Positions 38,377-47,982 of a stretch of 64,000 nucleotides of DNA are shown in pieces. Position 1 is the first letter of the stretch, and the number at the start of each line of letters is the position of its first letter. The DNA is from Methylobacterium sp. J-076 (GTDB taxonomy: Bacteria > Pseudomonadota > Alphaproteobacteria > Rhizobiales > Beijerinckiaceae), in the NCBI RefSeq assembly GCF_022829405.1, contig NZ_JAKSXW010000130.1, positions 124,001 through 188,000 of the forward strand, read 5' to 3'. The notes under the pieces were generated by a model. The model was not told the origin of the DNA, made no database searches, and worked only from the letters and a program-made list of their open reading frames with translations. A program made the position numbers and the translations under genes.

Positions 38377-38571
38377 ATGCATCAGGATCTCCACTTCGGC
38401 GGGGTATTTGTCTCCTCCTTCGTGGGGTACGCCCTGATCGCCTTCGCGGTGCTGATCGTGCTGCGTCTCGTGTTCGCCCGCATCCGCTTCAGCCGCTACG
38501 TCGCGAATGCCCCCCTCGCCGAGGCGGGGATCTTCGTCTGTGTCCTCGCCCTCCTGATCGCCCTGACCTGA
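38377..38571 (+). CDS. DUF1656 (AaeX-like) small membrane protein
   Basis: The 64-residue protein has the DUF1656 pattern HQDLHFGGVFVSSFVGYALI, then a second hydrophobic segment ending VLALLIALT, with RIRFSRYVANAPLAEAG between. It has two predicted membrane segments. It lies 24 bp after the FUSC gene and shares one base with the HlyD gene, so it belongs to the exporter complex. Confidence 0.9.
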   Translation: MHQDLHFGGVFVSSFVGYALIAFAVLIVLRLVFARIRFSRYVANAPLAEAGIFVCVLALLIALT

Positions 38572-39650
38572 TGCCGCAGACCACCGCCGACGAGGACGAC
38601 CCCAAGAAGGTCGCGCCCCAGGATTCGGAGAGCGGCCGCTCGGACCCGCCCCCCGTCGATCCGCCCGCCACCCATGTCCGGTTCACACGTGCCACCGGCC
38701 GCGGCCGGGCCGCGAAGGTGTTCCGCCTCGCCGCGACGGGGCTGATCCTGCTCGTCTCCTTCGTCGCGGCGGCCTTCGTCTGGCAATTCTATGTGGAGGC
38801 GCCCTGGACCCGGGACGGGCGCGTGCGCGTACAGGTCGCCAACCTCGCGCCGCAGGTCTCCGGGCAGATCGTCGAGGTGCGGGCCCGAGACAACCAGAAC
38901 GTGAAGAAGGGCGACATCCTCTACGTGATCGACCCGGTCGACTTCGAGGTGTCGGTCACCTCCGCCGACGCCGAGGTGAAGAACCGGGAGGCGGACCTCT
39001 CGGTCAAGAGCGCCCAGGCCGCCCGCCGCGAGGCGCTTTCCACCGTCTCGACCTCGATCGAGGAGAAGCAGATCTACGCCGGCAACGCCAAGATCGCGTC
39101 GGCGGCGCTGGAGGGCGCGCAGGCCCAGCTGAGGCAGGCCAAGGTCAACCTCGAGCGCACGAAGGTCCGCTCCACGGTCAACGGCCGTGTCACAAACCTG
39201 CTGATGCGGGTGGGGGACTACGCCCGGAGCGGGACCTCGAACGTCAGCATCGTGGATACCGATTCCTACTGGATCGACGGCTACTTCGAGGAGACGAAGA
39301 TGCCCAACATCCACGTCGGCGCCACCGCCGACATCTCGCTGATGGGGTATGCGCCCCACCTCAGCGGCACCGTCGCCAGCATCACCCTCGGCATCTCCAC
39401 GGACAACGCCGCCCCGAGCACCCAGGGCCTGCCGAGCGTCAACCCCGTCTACACCTGGGTGCGGCTGGCGCAGCGCGTGCCCGTCCGCATCAAGATCGAC
39501 AAGGTGCCGCCGGAGGTGCCCCTGGTGGCGGGGATGACCGCGACGGTGGTGGTGGGCGACGGGCGCGCGCCGCCCCCCGCCTGGTTCATGGATCTGCGCG
39601 ACCGCTGGACCGGCGGCCCCACCACGACGGTCGAAGCCGACCGGCGCTGA
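38571..39650 (+). CDS. HlyD/AaeA-type membrane fusion protein
   Basis: This periplasmic adaptor is anchored in the inner membrane and would link the FUSC pump to an outer-membrane channel. Of 359 residues, the first 40 are acidic and cytoplasmic, and one membrane segment follows (LAATGLILLVSFVAAAFVWQF). Next come the biotinyl-lipoyl half-motifs (GRVRVQVANLAPQVSGQIVE and TKVRSTVNGRVTNLLMRVGD) around a coiled-coil hairpin (about 130-205), then a beta-barrel. No outer-membrane factor is encoded here. The start shares a base with the DUF1656 stop, and an intrinsic-type hairpin follows. Confidence 0.92.
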   Translation: MPQTTADEDDPKKVAPQDSESGRSDPPPVDPPATHVRFTRATGRGRAAKVFRLAATGLILLVSFVAAAFVWQFYVEAPWTRDGRVRVQVANLAPQVSGQIVEVRARDNQNVKKGDILYVIDPVDFEVSVTSADAEVKNREADLSVKSAQAARREALSTVSTSIEEKQIYAGNAKIASAALEGAQAQLRQAKVNLERTKVRSTVNGRVTNLLMRVGDYARSGTSNVSIVDTDSYWIDGYFEETKMPNIHVGATADISLMGYAPHLSGTVASITLGISTDNAAPSTQGLPSVNPVYTWVRLAQRVPVRIKIDKVPPEVPLVAGMTATVVVGDGRAPPPAWFMDLRDRWTGGPTTTVEADRR

Positions 39651-39680
39651 GGGGCGTGCGACGGGCGGGCGCCCCTTTCT
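39650..39680 (+). terminator. Terminator after the exporter operon
   Basis: AGGGGCG (39650-39656) pairs with CGCCCCT (39670-39676) around a 13-base loop and is followed by TTCT. It starts at the last base of the HlyD gene's stop codon. Confidence 0.6.
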
Positions 39681-40204
39681 ATCGGGTCCACTGCCTGGAC
39701 GGGCTCGTGCCGGCGCACGCCACGCGCGGTTCAATCGCGGGCTAAATGATCGCCGGCACGAAGTCATTCCCCGGCCTGTGGAACAGACCGATCGCGTTGC
39801 CCCCTGCTTCGAAAGCGAAGGCGGCTTCATTTTTCGAGTTGACGGGTCCGAAATACGGGCGCAGTCTCTCAATGTGCTTCGCAAATGCGGGCACGGGCCA
39901 CCCGGCACCCTACTGATAGTGAGGGCGGCCAGCCGATTACTCGCAACGGGCTGAAGGAGACAGGCATGACTCCACCTCAGCAGGACGCCGCCACGATGGG
40001 CGCGGGACCGTTCGGCCCGTAACCTAGCGGCCACTCGACGGATAACCGGACGGGTGCGGCCCCAGGGGCATGGAAGCGGCCTTCCAGGCACGACTTCGAA
40101 CATGCGAGACGCCCCATCTCAGCCGCCCCGCCTCGGCTTCGGTCAGCACTACGGACGACCAGCCCGCACGGCTTTGCCGTGGCGGGATGTCCGGCTGGGC
40201 TCCG
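39651..40204. other. 554-bp intergenic region
   Basis: No full-size gene is convincing here. Bases 39750-39960 are less GC-rich than the flanks and include TTGACGGGTCCGAAATACG. A very short reading frame with a good ribosome-binding site lies at 39966-40022 and is listed separately. No tRNA-like cloverleaf was found by eye. Confidence 0.5.
39966..40022 (+). CDS. Possible 18-residue peptide gene
   Basis: GAAGGAGACAGGC followed by ATG at 39966 is an excellent ribosome-binding site for an 18-codon frame ending TAA. The peptide is MTPPQQDAATMGAGPFGP: hydrophilic, with no signal and no resemblance I know. There is no downstream same-strand gene to make it a leader peptide, since the next gene is on the other strand. 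It may be a chance frame. Confidence 0.25.
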   Translation: MTPPQQDAATMGAGPFGP

Positions 40205-41131
40205 TCAGGTCGCCGGCCCCATCCAGTCCGTCACGATGCGGATCTGGCCCGGGTCGAGGAGCGCGGGGGCGTGGCCGCAATCGGGGATCTCGACGCGGTA
40301 GGTTCGCGGCCCCCGGCGCATCATCTCGTCGGCGGTCTCCGGCAGCAGCAGGTCGGACTGCGCGCCGCGCAGCATCAGCACCGGGCAGGTGATGGCGTCC
40401 CAGTCCCGCCACATGCTCACGCTGTAGACCCGGCCCGGCCGGAACGCCTGGCCGATGGCCGGGTCGTAGTGCGGGCGCCAGCCTCCCGCGGGTTCGGGGA
40501 AGAAGCTGTGGACGGCGATATGGCGCCACTGCTCGTCGGTGAGCGGCCCGAAGGAGCCGAGGACGATCCGCAGGCGCGATTCGCCGGAGGCGAGGTTGTG
40601 GTGCAGCCGCGGGGCGTCGCGCAGCCGGTCCCCGATATGCCGGACCGGCGCCCAGGGCAGGAACGGCCCGATGTCGTTGATGATCAGCCGGCGGATGGGC
40701 GTGTCCTGCGCGGAGGCGAGCACCATGCCGGTCAGCCCCCCGAGGGAGGTGCCGATCCAGTCGATCTCGGTCTCGATGCCGAGATGGGCGATGAGCCCCG
40801 CCATGTCGGCGGCGTATTGCGGCAGGCCGTAGAGCTCGGGGTCGCGCAGCCAGCCCGAGAGGCCGCGCCCCGGAAGGTCCGGGCAGACCACCCGGTAGCC
40901 CATCTTGGCGAGGGCGTAGGCGAGCGGGTCGAAATCGCGCCCCTGGCGGCTGAGCCCGTGGACGCAGACGACCACGCGGCTCGCATCCACATCGCCCCAA
41001 TCGACGTAGGCGATGCGGTGGAAGTCCTTCGGGGCGTAGGCGAGGAAATGCCCGGTCCGGAACGGCACGTCGGCCTCGCTCAGCTCGTCGAGCCGCAGGG
41101 GCCGCGTGCCGCGGGGCGCCGGGTCGGCCAT
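40205..41131 (-). CDS. Alpha/beta hydrolase paired with a phasin
   Basis: This cytoplasmic esterase- or lipase-type enzyme has 308 residues. It has the oxyanion HGLSRQGRDF and the nucleophile elbow WIGTSLGGLTG (Ser129). The acid is probably in RGAQSDLLLPE (about 258) and the base in PDCGHAPALLDPGQ (about 286). ATG 41131 is used; a GTG at 41140 overlapping the phasin stop by GTGA is also possible. Its placement behind a phasin suggests a role at polyhydroxyalkanoate granules, perhaps as a depolymerase or oligomer hydrolase. That is inference: the sequence alone says only hydrolase. Confidence 0.85.
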   Translation of the reverse strand: MADPAPRGTRPLRLDELSEADVPFRTGHFLAYAPKDFHRIAYVDWGDVDASRVVVCVHGLSRQGRDFDPLAYALAKMGYRVVCPDLPGRGLSGWLRDPELYGLPQYAADMAGLIAHLGIETEIDWIGTSLGGLTGMVLASAQDTPIRRLIINDIGPFLPWAPVRHIGDRLRDAPRLHHNLASGESRLRIVLGSFGPLTDEQWRHIAVHSFFPEPAGGWRPHYDPAIGQAFRPGRVYSVSMWRDWDAITCPVLMLRGAQSDLLLPETADEMMRRGPRTYRVEIPDCGHAPALLDPGQIRIVTDWMGPAT

Positions 41132-41136
41132 CCCGC

Positions 41137-41676
41137 TCACTGCGATTCGGCGCGGGTGGCGGCCTCCCGCGCGAGGCGCGTCGTGGTCTTGTGCAGGTCC
41201 ACCACCTGGTCGGTGATCCGCTGCGACTGGTCCTGCAGGAAGGTCACCTGGAGCTGGAGCATCTCCCGCGGGTCGGAGGCGGCGGCGAGCTTCTCGGCGA
41301 AGTCCAGGGATGCGCGCACGTTCGTGTCCGAGGCCACAAGCATCCGGTGGCCGATCTCGCGCATGGCCGAGAGCATCTGGCTCGCGTTGTCCTCGAAGGC
41401 GTTGTAGAGGCGCGCCCCCGCCGCCTCCCACTGCTCCCGCGCCTTGCGGGCGCCGGTGACGTTGCTGTCCATGAGCTGCGTGGCCGCCTCGCGGGTGGCG
41501 CCCGTCACCTGCCGCCAGCCCTCGAAGGCCTGCGCCATGGAGACCTCGATGGCGTTGAGCGCCTGCTCGCCGGCATGGGCGTAGCGTTCATAGGCGTCCC
41601 GCGCCTTGGCGACGGCGCCTTCGGCTATCTCGCGCCGGGCGGCCTCCTGGACGGCGGGCAGAGTGTCGTTGTTCAC
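41137..41676 (-). CDS. Phasin family protein
   Basis: Phasins coat polyhydroxybutyrate granules. The 179-residue product from GTG 41676 is almost entirely amphipathic helix, with the family segments YERYAHAGEQALNAIEVSMA, QLMDSNVTGARKAREQWEAA, DTNVRASLDFAEKLAAASDP and LQLQVTFLQDQSQRITDQV. The GTG is preceded by GGGAG at 6 bases, better than the ATGs further upstream. It is divergent from an acyl-CoA synthetase gene and upstream of the hydrolase. Confidence 0.87.
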   Translation of the reverse strand: MNNDTLPAVQEAARREIAEGAVAKARDAYERYAHAGEQALNAIEVSMAQAFEGWRQVTGATREAATQLMDSNVTGARKAREQWEAAGARLYNAFEDNASQMLSAMREIGHRMLVASDTNVRASLDFAEKLAAASDPREMLQLQVTFLQDQSQRITDQVVDLHKTTTRLAREAATRAESQ

Positions 41677-41901
41677 CGTCGGCTCCCGTGTGAGACGAAA
41701 CCGGTTCCGGGCCGGCACCGAGGCATCTGCCATCGATGGGGACTGCGTCAACCGGGCCGCAGTGACGGGAGGTCGGGCTTCGTCACCGGGCGGCAGCGGC
41801 GCCGAAGTGTCAGCCTCCGGCGATTGACAGCGCCGCGCGCCGGGAAATCATGATCGACAGGGGCGAACGCCACGCCCACCGCCTGACCGAGAGGGCCCGC
41901 C

Positions 41902-43548
41902 ATGCCGGACACCGAGACCCCGCCCGAGGGCGGCGCCGCGCATCGCTTCGAGGCCGGGCTCGAGAAGCGCGCGGCGAACTACGTGCCGCTGACGCCGGTG
42001 AGCTTCCTCGCCCGGGGGGCGTCGGCCTTCGGCGCCCGGATCGCGGTGATCGACGGCGAGCGCCGCATCACCTACGCCTCCCTCTACGACCGCTGCCGCC
42101 GCGTCGCCTCCTCCCTCTCCGCCCGCGGTGTCGGGCGCCTCGACACGGTGGCCATCCTGGCCTCGAACAGTCCCGAGATGGTGGAGGCGCATTTCGCCGT
42201 GCCGATGCTCGGCGCCGTCCTCAACCCGCTGAACACCCGCCTCGACCCCGCCACCATCGCCTTCTCCCTGCGCCACGGCGGCGCGCAGGTGCTGATCGTG
42301 GAGGCGGCCCATGCCGGCCTCGCCGCCCGCGCCCTCGGGGAGATGGCCGAGCCGCCCCTCGTGGTCGCCATCGGCGACGGCGGCATCGCCGGGTCCCTCC
42401 CCTACGAGGGGCTGATCGCGGACGGCGATCCGGCCCATGCCTGGACCGGCCCCGGGGACGAGTGGCAGTCGCTGTGCCTGCTCTACACCTCGGGGACCAC
42501 CGGGGATCCGAAGGGGGCGGTCTACAGCCACCGGGGCGCCTACCTGCAGGCCCTGGGCAATGCGGTGACCTTCGGCCTGTCGGGGGAGAGCGCGTATCTC
42601 TGGACCCTGCCGATGTTCCATTGCAGCGGCTGGTCCTACCCCTGGGCCTGCGTGGCGGCGGGGGCGACGCAGGTCTGCCTGCGCAAGGTCGAGCCGGGGG
42701 AGATCTTCCGGCTGATCGCCGAGCACCGGGTGACGCATCTGTGCGGCGCGCCCATCGTGCTGTCGATGATCGCCCACGCGGCCCCCCAGGAGCGCCGGAG
42801 CTTCCCGCAGGCCGTGCGCGTGGCGGTCGGCGGCGCGGCGCCCTCCTCCACGATCATCCGCACCATGGAGGAGATGGGCTTCCGCATCACCCATCTCTAC
42901 GGCGCGACGGAGAGCTACGGCCCGGCCACCGCCTGCCTCGCCCAGCCGGACTGGGCCGCGCTGAGCGACGAGGCACGCTACCAGCGCATGGCCCGCCAGG
43001 GCGTGGCCCTGGCGACCCTGGACGCGGTGACCGTCACCGACCCGGAGACCGGCGAGCCCGTGCCGCAGGACGGCAGCCGGATCGGCGAGATCCGCCTGCG
43101 GGGCAACACGATCATGAAGGGGTATCTCGGCAACCCGGACGCCACCGGGCGGACCTTGGCCGACGGATGGTACGCCACGGGCGACCTCGGCGTCTGGCAC
43201 CCGGACGGCGCGGTGGAGATCAAGGATCGGTCGAAGGACATCATCATCTCCGGCGGCGAGAACATCTCCAGCCTGGAGGTGGAGGAGGTGCTGATGCGCC
43301 ACCCCGCGGTGATGTTCGCCGCGGTGGTCTCCCGCCCCGACGCCACCTGGGGCGAGACGCCCTGCGCCTTCCTCGAGACGAAGCCGGGGGCGGACGTGCC
43401 GAGCCAGGACGAGGTCATCGCCTTCTGCCGGGAGCACATGGCCCGCTTCAAGGTGCCCAAGACCGTCGTGTGCGGCCCCCTGCCGAAGACCTCGACGGGC
43501 AAGATCCAGAAGTTCGTGTTGCGGGATCGGGCGAGGGAGCTGGCATAG
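41902..43548 (+). CDS. Acyl-CoA synthetase (AMP-binding, ANL family)
   Basis: This cytoplasmic ligase makes an acyl-CoA through an acyl-adenylate. The 548-residue product has the P-loop-like [20 protein letters not shown] (about 193-212), [25 protein letters not shown], the hinge [20 protein letters not shown] and the catalytic Lys in [13 protein letters not shown]. The active-site region [20 protein letters not shown] is typical of the medium-chain and DMSP-ligase-like branch. The substrate cannot be fixed. It is divergent from the phasin gene, which would fit a supply of acyl-CoA for polymer or beta-oxidation. Confidence 0.9.
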   Translation: MPDTETPPEGGAAHRFEAGLEKRAANYVPLTPVSFLARGASAFGARIAVIDGERRITYASLYDRCRRVASSLSARGVGRLDTVAILASNSPEMVEAHFAVPMLGAVLNPLNTRLDPATIAFSLRHGGAQVLIVEAAHAGLAARALGEMAEPPLVVAIGDGGIAGSLPYEGLIADGDPAHAWTGPGDEWQSLCLLYTSGTTGDPKGAVYSHRGAYLQALGNAVTFGLSGESAYLWTLPMFHCSGWSYPWACVAAGATQVCLRKVEPGEIFRLIAEHRVTHLCGAPIVLSMIAHAAPQERRSFPQAVRVAVGGAAPSSTIIRTMEEMGFRITHLYGATESYGPATACLAQPDWAALSDEARYQRMARQGVALATLDAVTVTDPETGEPVPQDGSRIGEIRLRGNTIMKGYLGNPDATGRTLADGWYATGDLGVWHPDGAVEIKDRSKDIIISGGENISSLEVEEVLMRHPAVMFAAVVSRPDATWGETPCAFLETKPGADVPSQDEVIAFCREHMARFKVPKTVVCGPLPKTSTGKIQKFVLRDRARELA

Positions 43549-43648
43549 CCTCGCCGCCATCGCGACCGGAGGAACGCTGGGGGCGGGACGTTCGGAAGCG
43601 CCGCGCTGCCTTCACGCGCTGCGCGTGCCATGGCGAGGGCGGAGCGGC

Positions 43649-43870
43649 TCAGTCCGGCTGCTTCACCCGGCGGCATTCCGTCTTCAGGTAGGCGGACTTG
43701 CCGATATCCTCGCGCAGGTCGGTGCGGGCGATGATCTCCTGCCATCCGGTGGCGCAGCCGAGTTCGTTGGCGACGCGGACCTTGCGGACTTCCAGGGCCT
43801 CGGTATCGGTGCAGGCCTCCTGGGCGACGGTGTTCGCGCAGACCAGAACCACGGCGATAAAGACGTTCAC
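43649..43870 (-). CDS. Very small secreted protein with four cysteines
   Basis: The 73-residue product starts at GTG 43870, six bases after a strong GGGAGGA site. It has a short hydrophobic leader ([16 protein letters not shown]) and a mature part with three cysteines ([35 protein letters not shown]), plus one in the leader. It is not recognised. The strong ribosome-binding site makes it a real gene despite its size. Confidence 0.68.
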   Translation of the reverse strand: MNVFIAVVLVCANTVAQEACTDTEALEVRKVRVANELGCATGWQEIIARTDLREDIGKSAYLKTECRRVKQPD

Positions 43871-43987
43871 GGCGTATCCTCCCGTTCCTCTCGTTGCGGT
43901 GAGTACGCGGCGATGCCGCCCCCGGTTTCAGCCCCGGCCGCCTCGCCGCACTTTACCGGGGCCCACGGGCCGCCTAGCGTCGCGCCG

Positions 43988-45619
43988 ATGCCCCTGGTCC
44001 CCCCTCCCCGCGCCAAAGCGCCCCCCCCTTCGACCGACGTCCCGCCCGCCGCCGTGCTCGCCGGCAACCAGCCCGAATGGTCGGTGGGCGACCTCGCCGC
44101 GGCCCTGAAGCAGACCCTCGAAGAGCGGTTCGGCCATGTCCGCCTGCGGGGCGAGATCTCCGGCTTCCGGGGCGTCCACGGCTCCGGGCACGCCTATTTC
44201 TCGTTGAAGGACGGGCAGGCGCGCATTGACGCGGTGGTGTGGAAGGGCGTCTACGGACGGCTGCGGCAGAAGCCGCAGGAGGGGCTGGAGGTCATCGCCA
44301 CCGGGCGGATCACGACCTTCGCCGGCAAGTCCTCCTACCAGATCGTCATCGACAGCCTGGAGCCCGCCGGCATCGGCGCCTGGATGGCGCTGCTGGAGGA
44401 GCGCCGGAAGCAGCTCGCCGCCGAGGGCCTGTTCCTCCCCGAGCACCGCAAGCCGATCCCGTTCCTGCCGCGGGTCGTCGGGGTCGTCACCTCGCCGACC
44501 GGCGCGGTGATCCGCGACATCCTGCACCGGCTGCAGGACAGGTTCCCCCGGCCGGTCCTGGTGTGGCCGGTGCGGGTGCAGGGCGACGGCGCCGCCGAGG
44601 AGGTCGCCGCCGCCATCCGCGGCTTCAACGCCCTCGCGCCCGGCGGCCCGATCCCCCGCCCCGACCTGCTGATCGTCGCCCGCGGCGGCGGGTCGATCGA
44701 GGACCTGTGGGCGTTCAACGAGGAATGCGTCGTCCGCGCCGCCTTCGAGAGCGCCATCCCGCTGATCTCGGCCGTGGGCCACGAGACCGACACGACGCTG
44801 ATCGACCACGTCTCCGACCGCCGGGCGCCGACGCCGACCGGCGCCGCCGAGATGGCCGTGCCGGTGCGCGCCGACCTGATCGCCACCGTGGCCGAGCTGG
44901 CCGCCCGGGGCGGCGGCGCCGTCCGCCGCCGGGTCGAGCGCGACCGGGCCGACCTGCGCGGCCTCGTCCGCGCCATGCCCGGCCCCGACATGCTGCTGGC
45001 GGCCAAGCGCCAACGGCTCGACCTCGCGGAGGCGCGGCTCGCCCCGGCCTTGGCCGCGGGGGCGGCCCGCCACCGGGTGCGGCTGCAATCCCTCCTCGAC
45101 CGGCTCGTGCGGCGCTCGCCGGAGCTCGCCCTCGCCAACGCCCGGGCCCGGCTCGACCGGATCGACGACCGCGCCGCCCGGGCGCTCGCCGTCGATCTGC
45201 GCCGGAGGCAGGATCACGTCGGGGAACTCGGCCGGCGTCTCGTGCTCGCGAAGGGCGCCGGGCTGGAGCGCGCCCGCGCCGTCGAGGCCCGGCGCCGCGA
45301 CCGCCTCGCCGCCCTCACCTCCCGGCTCGCCCAGGCGGGCACGCGCGGCATCGAGCGCCGCCACGACCGGCTGCAGGCCCTCGCCGGCCTGCTCGGCAGC
45401 CTCAGCTACCGGGCCGTGCTGGACCGGGGCTTCGCCCTGGTCCGCGACGGCGACGGCCGCCCCCTGCGCCGGGCCGAGGAGGCCGAGGGCGCCGCCCGCC
45501 TCAGCCTGCAATTCGCCGACGGGACTGTGGAGGCTTTGCCCGTGAAGGGGGACCGGCCGGTGAAGCGCCCCCGTGCCAAGGCGGCGCCCCTGCCGGAGAA
45601 GACCCTGTTCGACTCCTAG
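43988..45619 (+). CDS. xseA: Exodeoxyribonuclease VII large subunit
   Basis: XseA with XseB degrades single-stranded DNA. The 543-residue product has the N-terminal OB-fold ([40 protein letters not shown]), the catalytic domain with [20 protein letters not shown] and [20 protein letters not shown], and [21 protein letters not shown] long helical region (about 310-470) rich in Arg, Ala and Leu follows. ATG 43988 is chosen since the coding pattern starts there. No xseB is next to it; the next gene is a convergent acetyltransferase. Confidence 0.95.
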   Translation: MPLVPPPRAKAPPPSTDVPPAAVLAGNQPEWSVGDLAAALKQTLEERFGHVRLRGEISGFRGVHGSGHAYFSLKDGQARIDAVVWKGVYGRLRQKPQEGLEVIATGRITTFAGKSSYQIVIDSLEPAGIGAWMALLEERRKQLAAEGLFLPEHRKPIPFLPRVVGVVTSPTGAVIRDILHRLQDRFPRPVLVWPVRVQGDGAAEEVAAAIRGFNALAPGGPIPRPDLLIVARGGGSIEDLWAFNEECVVRAAFESAIPLISAVGHETDTTLIDHVSDRRAPTPTGAAEMAVPVRADLIATVAELAARGGGAVRRRVERDRADLRGLVRAMPGPDMLLAAKRQRLDLAEARLAPALAAGAARHRVRLQSLLDRLVRRSPELALANARARLDRIDDRAARALAVDLRRRQDHVGELGRRLVLAKGAGLERARAVEARRRDRLAALTSRLAQAGTRGIERRHDRLQALAGLLGSLSYRAVLDRGFALVRDGDGRPLRRAEEAEGAARLSLQFADGTVEALPVKGDRPVKRPRAKAAPLPEKTLFDS

Positions 45620-45716
45620 GGGCGGCCCTCACGCCGTCACCGCGCGCCGGACGAGGCGATCCGGTGGCGTCCCGCACCCCTGGAGCGCGTCGCTCGCCCA
45701 CGGGGGCGGCGGCGGT

Positions 45717-46490
45717 TCAGTAAGCGCCCGGAGCGGGGGAGGCCTCGTCCCGCACGCGGTAATGGTACCGGTACAGCTCCCGCGCGAAGCCGAGGCGGGC
45801 GTAGAGGGCGATGGCGGGGGAATTGCCGGCCTCGACCTGCAGGCAGACGCCCCTCGCCCCCGTTGCCGCGCCCCAGCCCATCAGGGCCGTGACCGCCCGG
45901 CGGGCGAGACCCCGGCCGCGCAGGGGCGCGGGCACCGCCACCGATTCGATGACGAGGAGGCCCCCGTCCCGCACGCCGAAGGCGATGGCGCCGAGGCCGC
46001 CCGGGACGGAGACCGAGGCGTAGGCGCAGGGCAGCGCGATCGCCCCCGTCACCGTGCGGAAGGCCCGGGCGGTGGCCGGGTCGTGGCCGCTGACGGCGTC
46101 GCGCAGGGCGAGCCAGTCCGTGGAGGGTGTCTCCGCGACGGTCACCTCCGCATCCTCCGTCACCTGCAGGCCATCGAAGGGGCGGTACAGGGTGCGCGTC
46201 TCGCCGATGGCCCGGTAGCCCCGCCGTTCGAGACCTTCGCGCATCTGCGCCGCGATGTCGGGTACCCGGAAGATCGGCCGCTGCCCGAGCGTGGCATAGA
46301 TCGCCTCGCAGGCGGGGATCGCGGCCTCGGGGTCGCCCGCGCCGCGCATGGGGTTGCAGGAGTTGATGCGCTTCGACGGGCCGCCCGCCGCACGGAGCAG
46401 GTAGCCGTGGACGAGGACGTGGCGCGGGCTCGGCCACGCATTGAGGCAGGCCTCTTCGACCTGCCAGTTTAGGGCATCTCCGGTGCTCAA
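45717..46490 (-). CDS. GNAT-family N-acetyltransferase
   Basis: The 257-residue product has the acetyl-CoA-binding core near the C-terminus: VIESVAVPAPLRGRGLARRA, followed by VCLQVEAGNSPAIALYARLG and FARELYRYHYR. The N-terminal 130 residues form a second, degenerate GNAT-like half (LNAWPSPRHVLVHGYLLRAA, SKRINSCNPMRGAG), the double-GNAT layout. No ATG is available; a TTG at 46490 follows GGAGCGGCCG at good spacing. The substrate is unknown. It is divergent from the hydrolase fusion gene. Confidence 0.85.
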   Translation of the reverse strand: MSTGDALNWQVEEACLNAWPSPRHVLVHGYLLRAAGGPSKRINSCNPMRGAGDPEAAIPACEAIYATLGQRPIFRVPDIAAQMREGLERRGYRAIGETRTLYRPFDGLQVTEDAEVTVAETPSTDWLALRDAVSGHDPATARAFRTVTGAIALPCAYASVSVPGGLGAIAFGVRDGGLLVIESVAVPAPLRGRGLARRAVTALMGWGAATGARGVCLQVEAGNSPAIALYARLGFARELYRYHYRVRDEASPAPGAY

Positions 46491-46563
46491 CGGCCGCTCC
46501 GCATCGACGCCCTGCGATGTCGCACCGGCTTGAACTGTGTCAAGTTCGCGCGATGTCCGGCCG

Positions 46564-47982
46564 ATGACCGGCCATCCCCCTGAAACTCTGTTCTGCCTCC
46601 ATTTCCTGGGCGGCAGCGCCCGTACCTGGGACGCCCTCGTCCCGGCCCTCGGCGGGGCGGTGCGCATCGTGCCCCTCGACCTGCCGGGCTTCGGGGACGC
46701 GAAGGGCGACACGGGCTATTCCGTCGATGCCATGGCCGACCGGGTGAGCGCCGCCATCGCGGCGGACTCGCCCGGCCCGTTCCGCCTCGTCGGGCACAGC
46801 ATGGGGGCGAAGGTCGCCCTCACCCTCGCCCGCCGCGCCGAGGACGGCGATGCGCGCCTGAAGGGGCTGAGCGGCGTGGTGCTGGTCTCCGGCTCGCCGC
46901 CGAGCCCCGAGCCGATCCCCGAGGACCGCCGCAGCCACATGCTCGCGTGGATCGGGGCCGACCCCGAAACCCGGCGGCGCGAGGCCAGGGCCTTCGTGCG
47001 GGCGAACGCCGCCGCCGACCTTCCGCAGGCGCTGGAGGAGACGGCCGTGGCGGACGTGCTGCGGGCCGAACCTGCGGCCTGGCGCGCATGGCTCGAATCG
47101 GGCGCGGCGGAGGACCGGGCCCGGCATGTCGGAGTGCTGCGGCTCCCCGCCCTGGTCATCGCGGGCGCGGAGGATGCCGATCTCGGCCCCGACGCGCAGG
47201 CCGCGCTGACGATGCCCCACCTCGCCAACGGCCGTCTCGTCACCGTCGAGGGGGTGGCGCACCTTCTGCCCCTCGAAAAGCCGGAGGAGCTGGCCCGCCT
47301 CATCGCCGAATCCGCGGAAATGCGGGCGGACGCCCCCGCCGGGCTTCCCGTCCCGCCGGCCTATGCGGACCTCATCGCGTCCGACCGGGTGAATTCCCGC
47401 CTGCGCCACGCCCTGGCCGAGCGCGCCGAGCCGGACGATCCCGCCTACGCACCCGCGGCCCTCGACGCCGTGGAACTGGCGATCCTGCGGGCGGTCTTCG
47501 CCAGGGTGCTACCGGCGCCCGGCCTCGATTTCGCCGCCCGGGTCGATGCGCGCCTCGCCGCCGGCCAGGGCGATGGATGGCGCTTCGTCGCCCTGCCGCC
47601 GGACCGGGACGCCTACCGCGCGGCCCTGCGCACCCTGGATGCGGCGGCCCGGGCCGCGCAGGAACGTCCGTTCCTCGCCCTCGGCGCCGCGGAGCAGGAC
47701 GCGTTGCTGACGCTGGCGCAGGACGGCGAGCTGACGGTGCCGGCCGCCCTCGGCGGGCGCCTCGATGCCGGGCAGATGAAGTTCTGGTTCGAGGATGTGC
47801 GCGGCGACGCGATCCGCCTCCACCTCGCCCATCCGGCAGGGCTGGCCCGGATCGGTTTTTCGGGGATCGGCGCGGGCGGCGACAGCGCCGCGCCCATCGC
47901 CAGCGGATTGCCGGGCTTCGTGAAGACCGGCCTCGATTCACCCGAACCTTGGGAGCCCCGCACCGGGGAATCCGCACGATGA
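46564..47982 (+). CDS. Fusion: alpha/beta hydrolase + gluconate 2-dehydrogenase subunit 3-like domain
   Basis: The first ~265 of 472 residues are an alpha/beta hydrolase with an apparently complete triad: Ser79 in [12 protein letters not shown], Asp in AGAEDADLG (about 203) and His in [10 protein letters not shown] (about 233). Residues about 265-460 match the small third subunit of membrane gluconate/FAD dehydrogenases: [40 protein letters not shown], and [20 protein letters not shown]. Normally this subunit carries a Tat leader; here a hydrolase takes that place and no leader is seen. The next gene, a GMC oxidoreductase, overlaps by ATGA, so the two probably form one complex. A GTG at 46537 is an alternative start. 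Confidence 0.8.
   Translation: MTGHPPETLFCLHFLGGSARTWDALVPALGGAVRIVPLDLPGFGDAKGDTGYSVDAMADRVSAAIAADSPGPFRLVGHSMGAKVALTLARRAEDGDARLKGLSGVVLVSGSPPSPEPIPEDRRSHMLAWIGADPETRRREARAFVRANAAADLPQALEETAVADVLRAEPAAWRAWLESGAAEDRARHVGVLRLPALVIAGAEDADLGPDAQAALTMPHLANGRLVTVEGVAHLLPLEKPEELARLIAESAEMRADAPAGLPVPPAYADLIASDRVNSRLRHALAERAEPDDPAYAPAALDAVELAILRAVFARVLPAPGLDFAARVDARLAAGQGDGWRFVALPPDRDAYRAALRTLDAAARAAQERPFLALGAAEQDALLTLAQDGELTVPAALGGRLDAGQMKFWFEDVRGDAIRLHLAHPAGLARIGFSGIGAGGDSAAPIASGLPGFVKTGLDSPEPWEPRTGESAR

Noticed and set aside
45640..45700. A further copy of the dispersed repeat between xseA and the GNAT gene
   Set aside because: Only fragments of the core words (GAGGCGATCCGG, CGCGTCGCTCGC) are present and the arms do not pair well.
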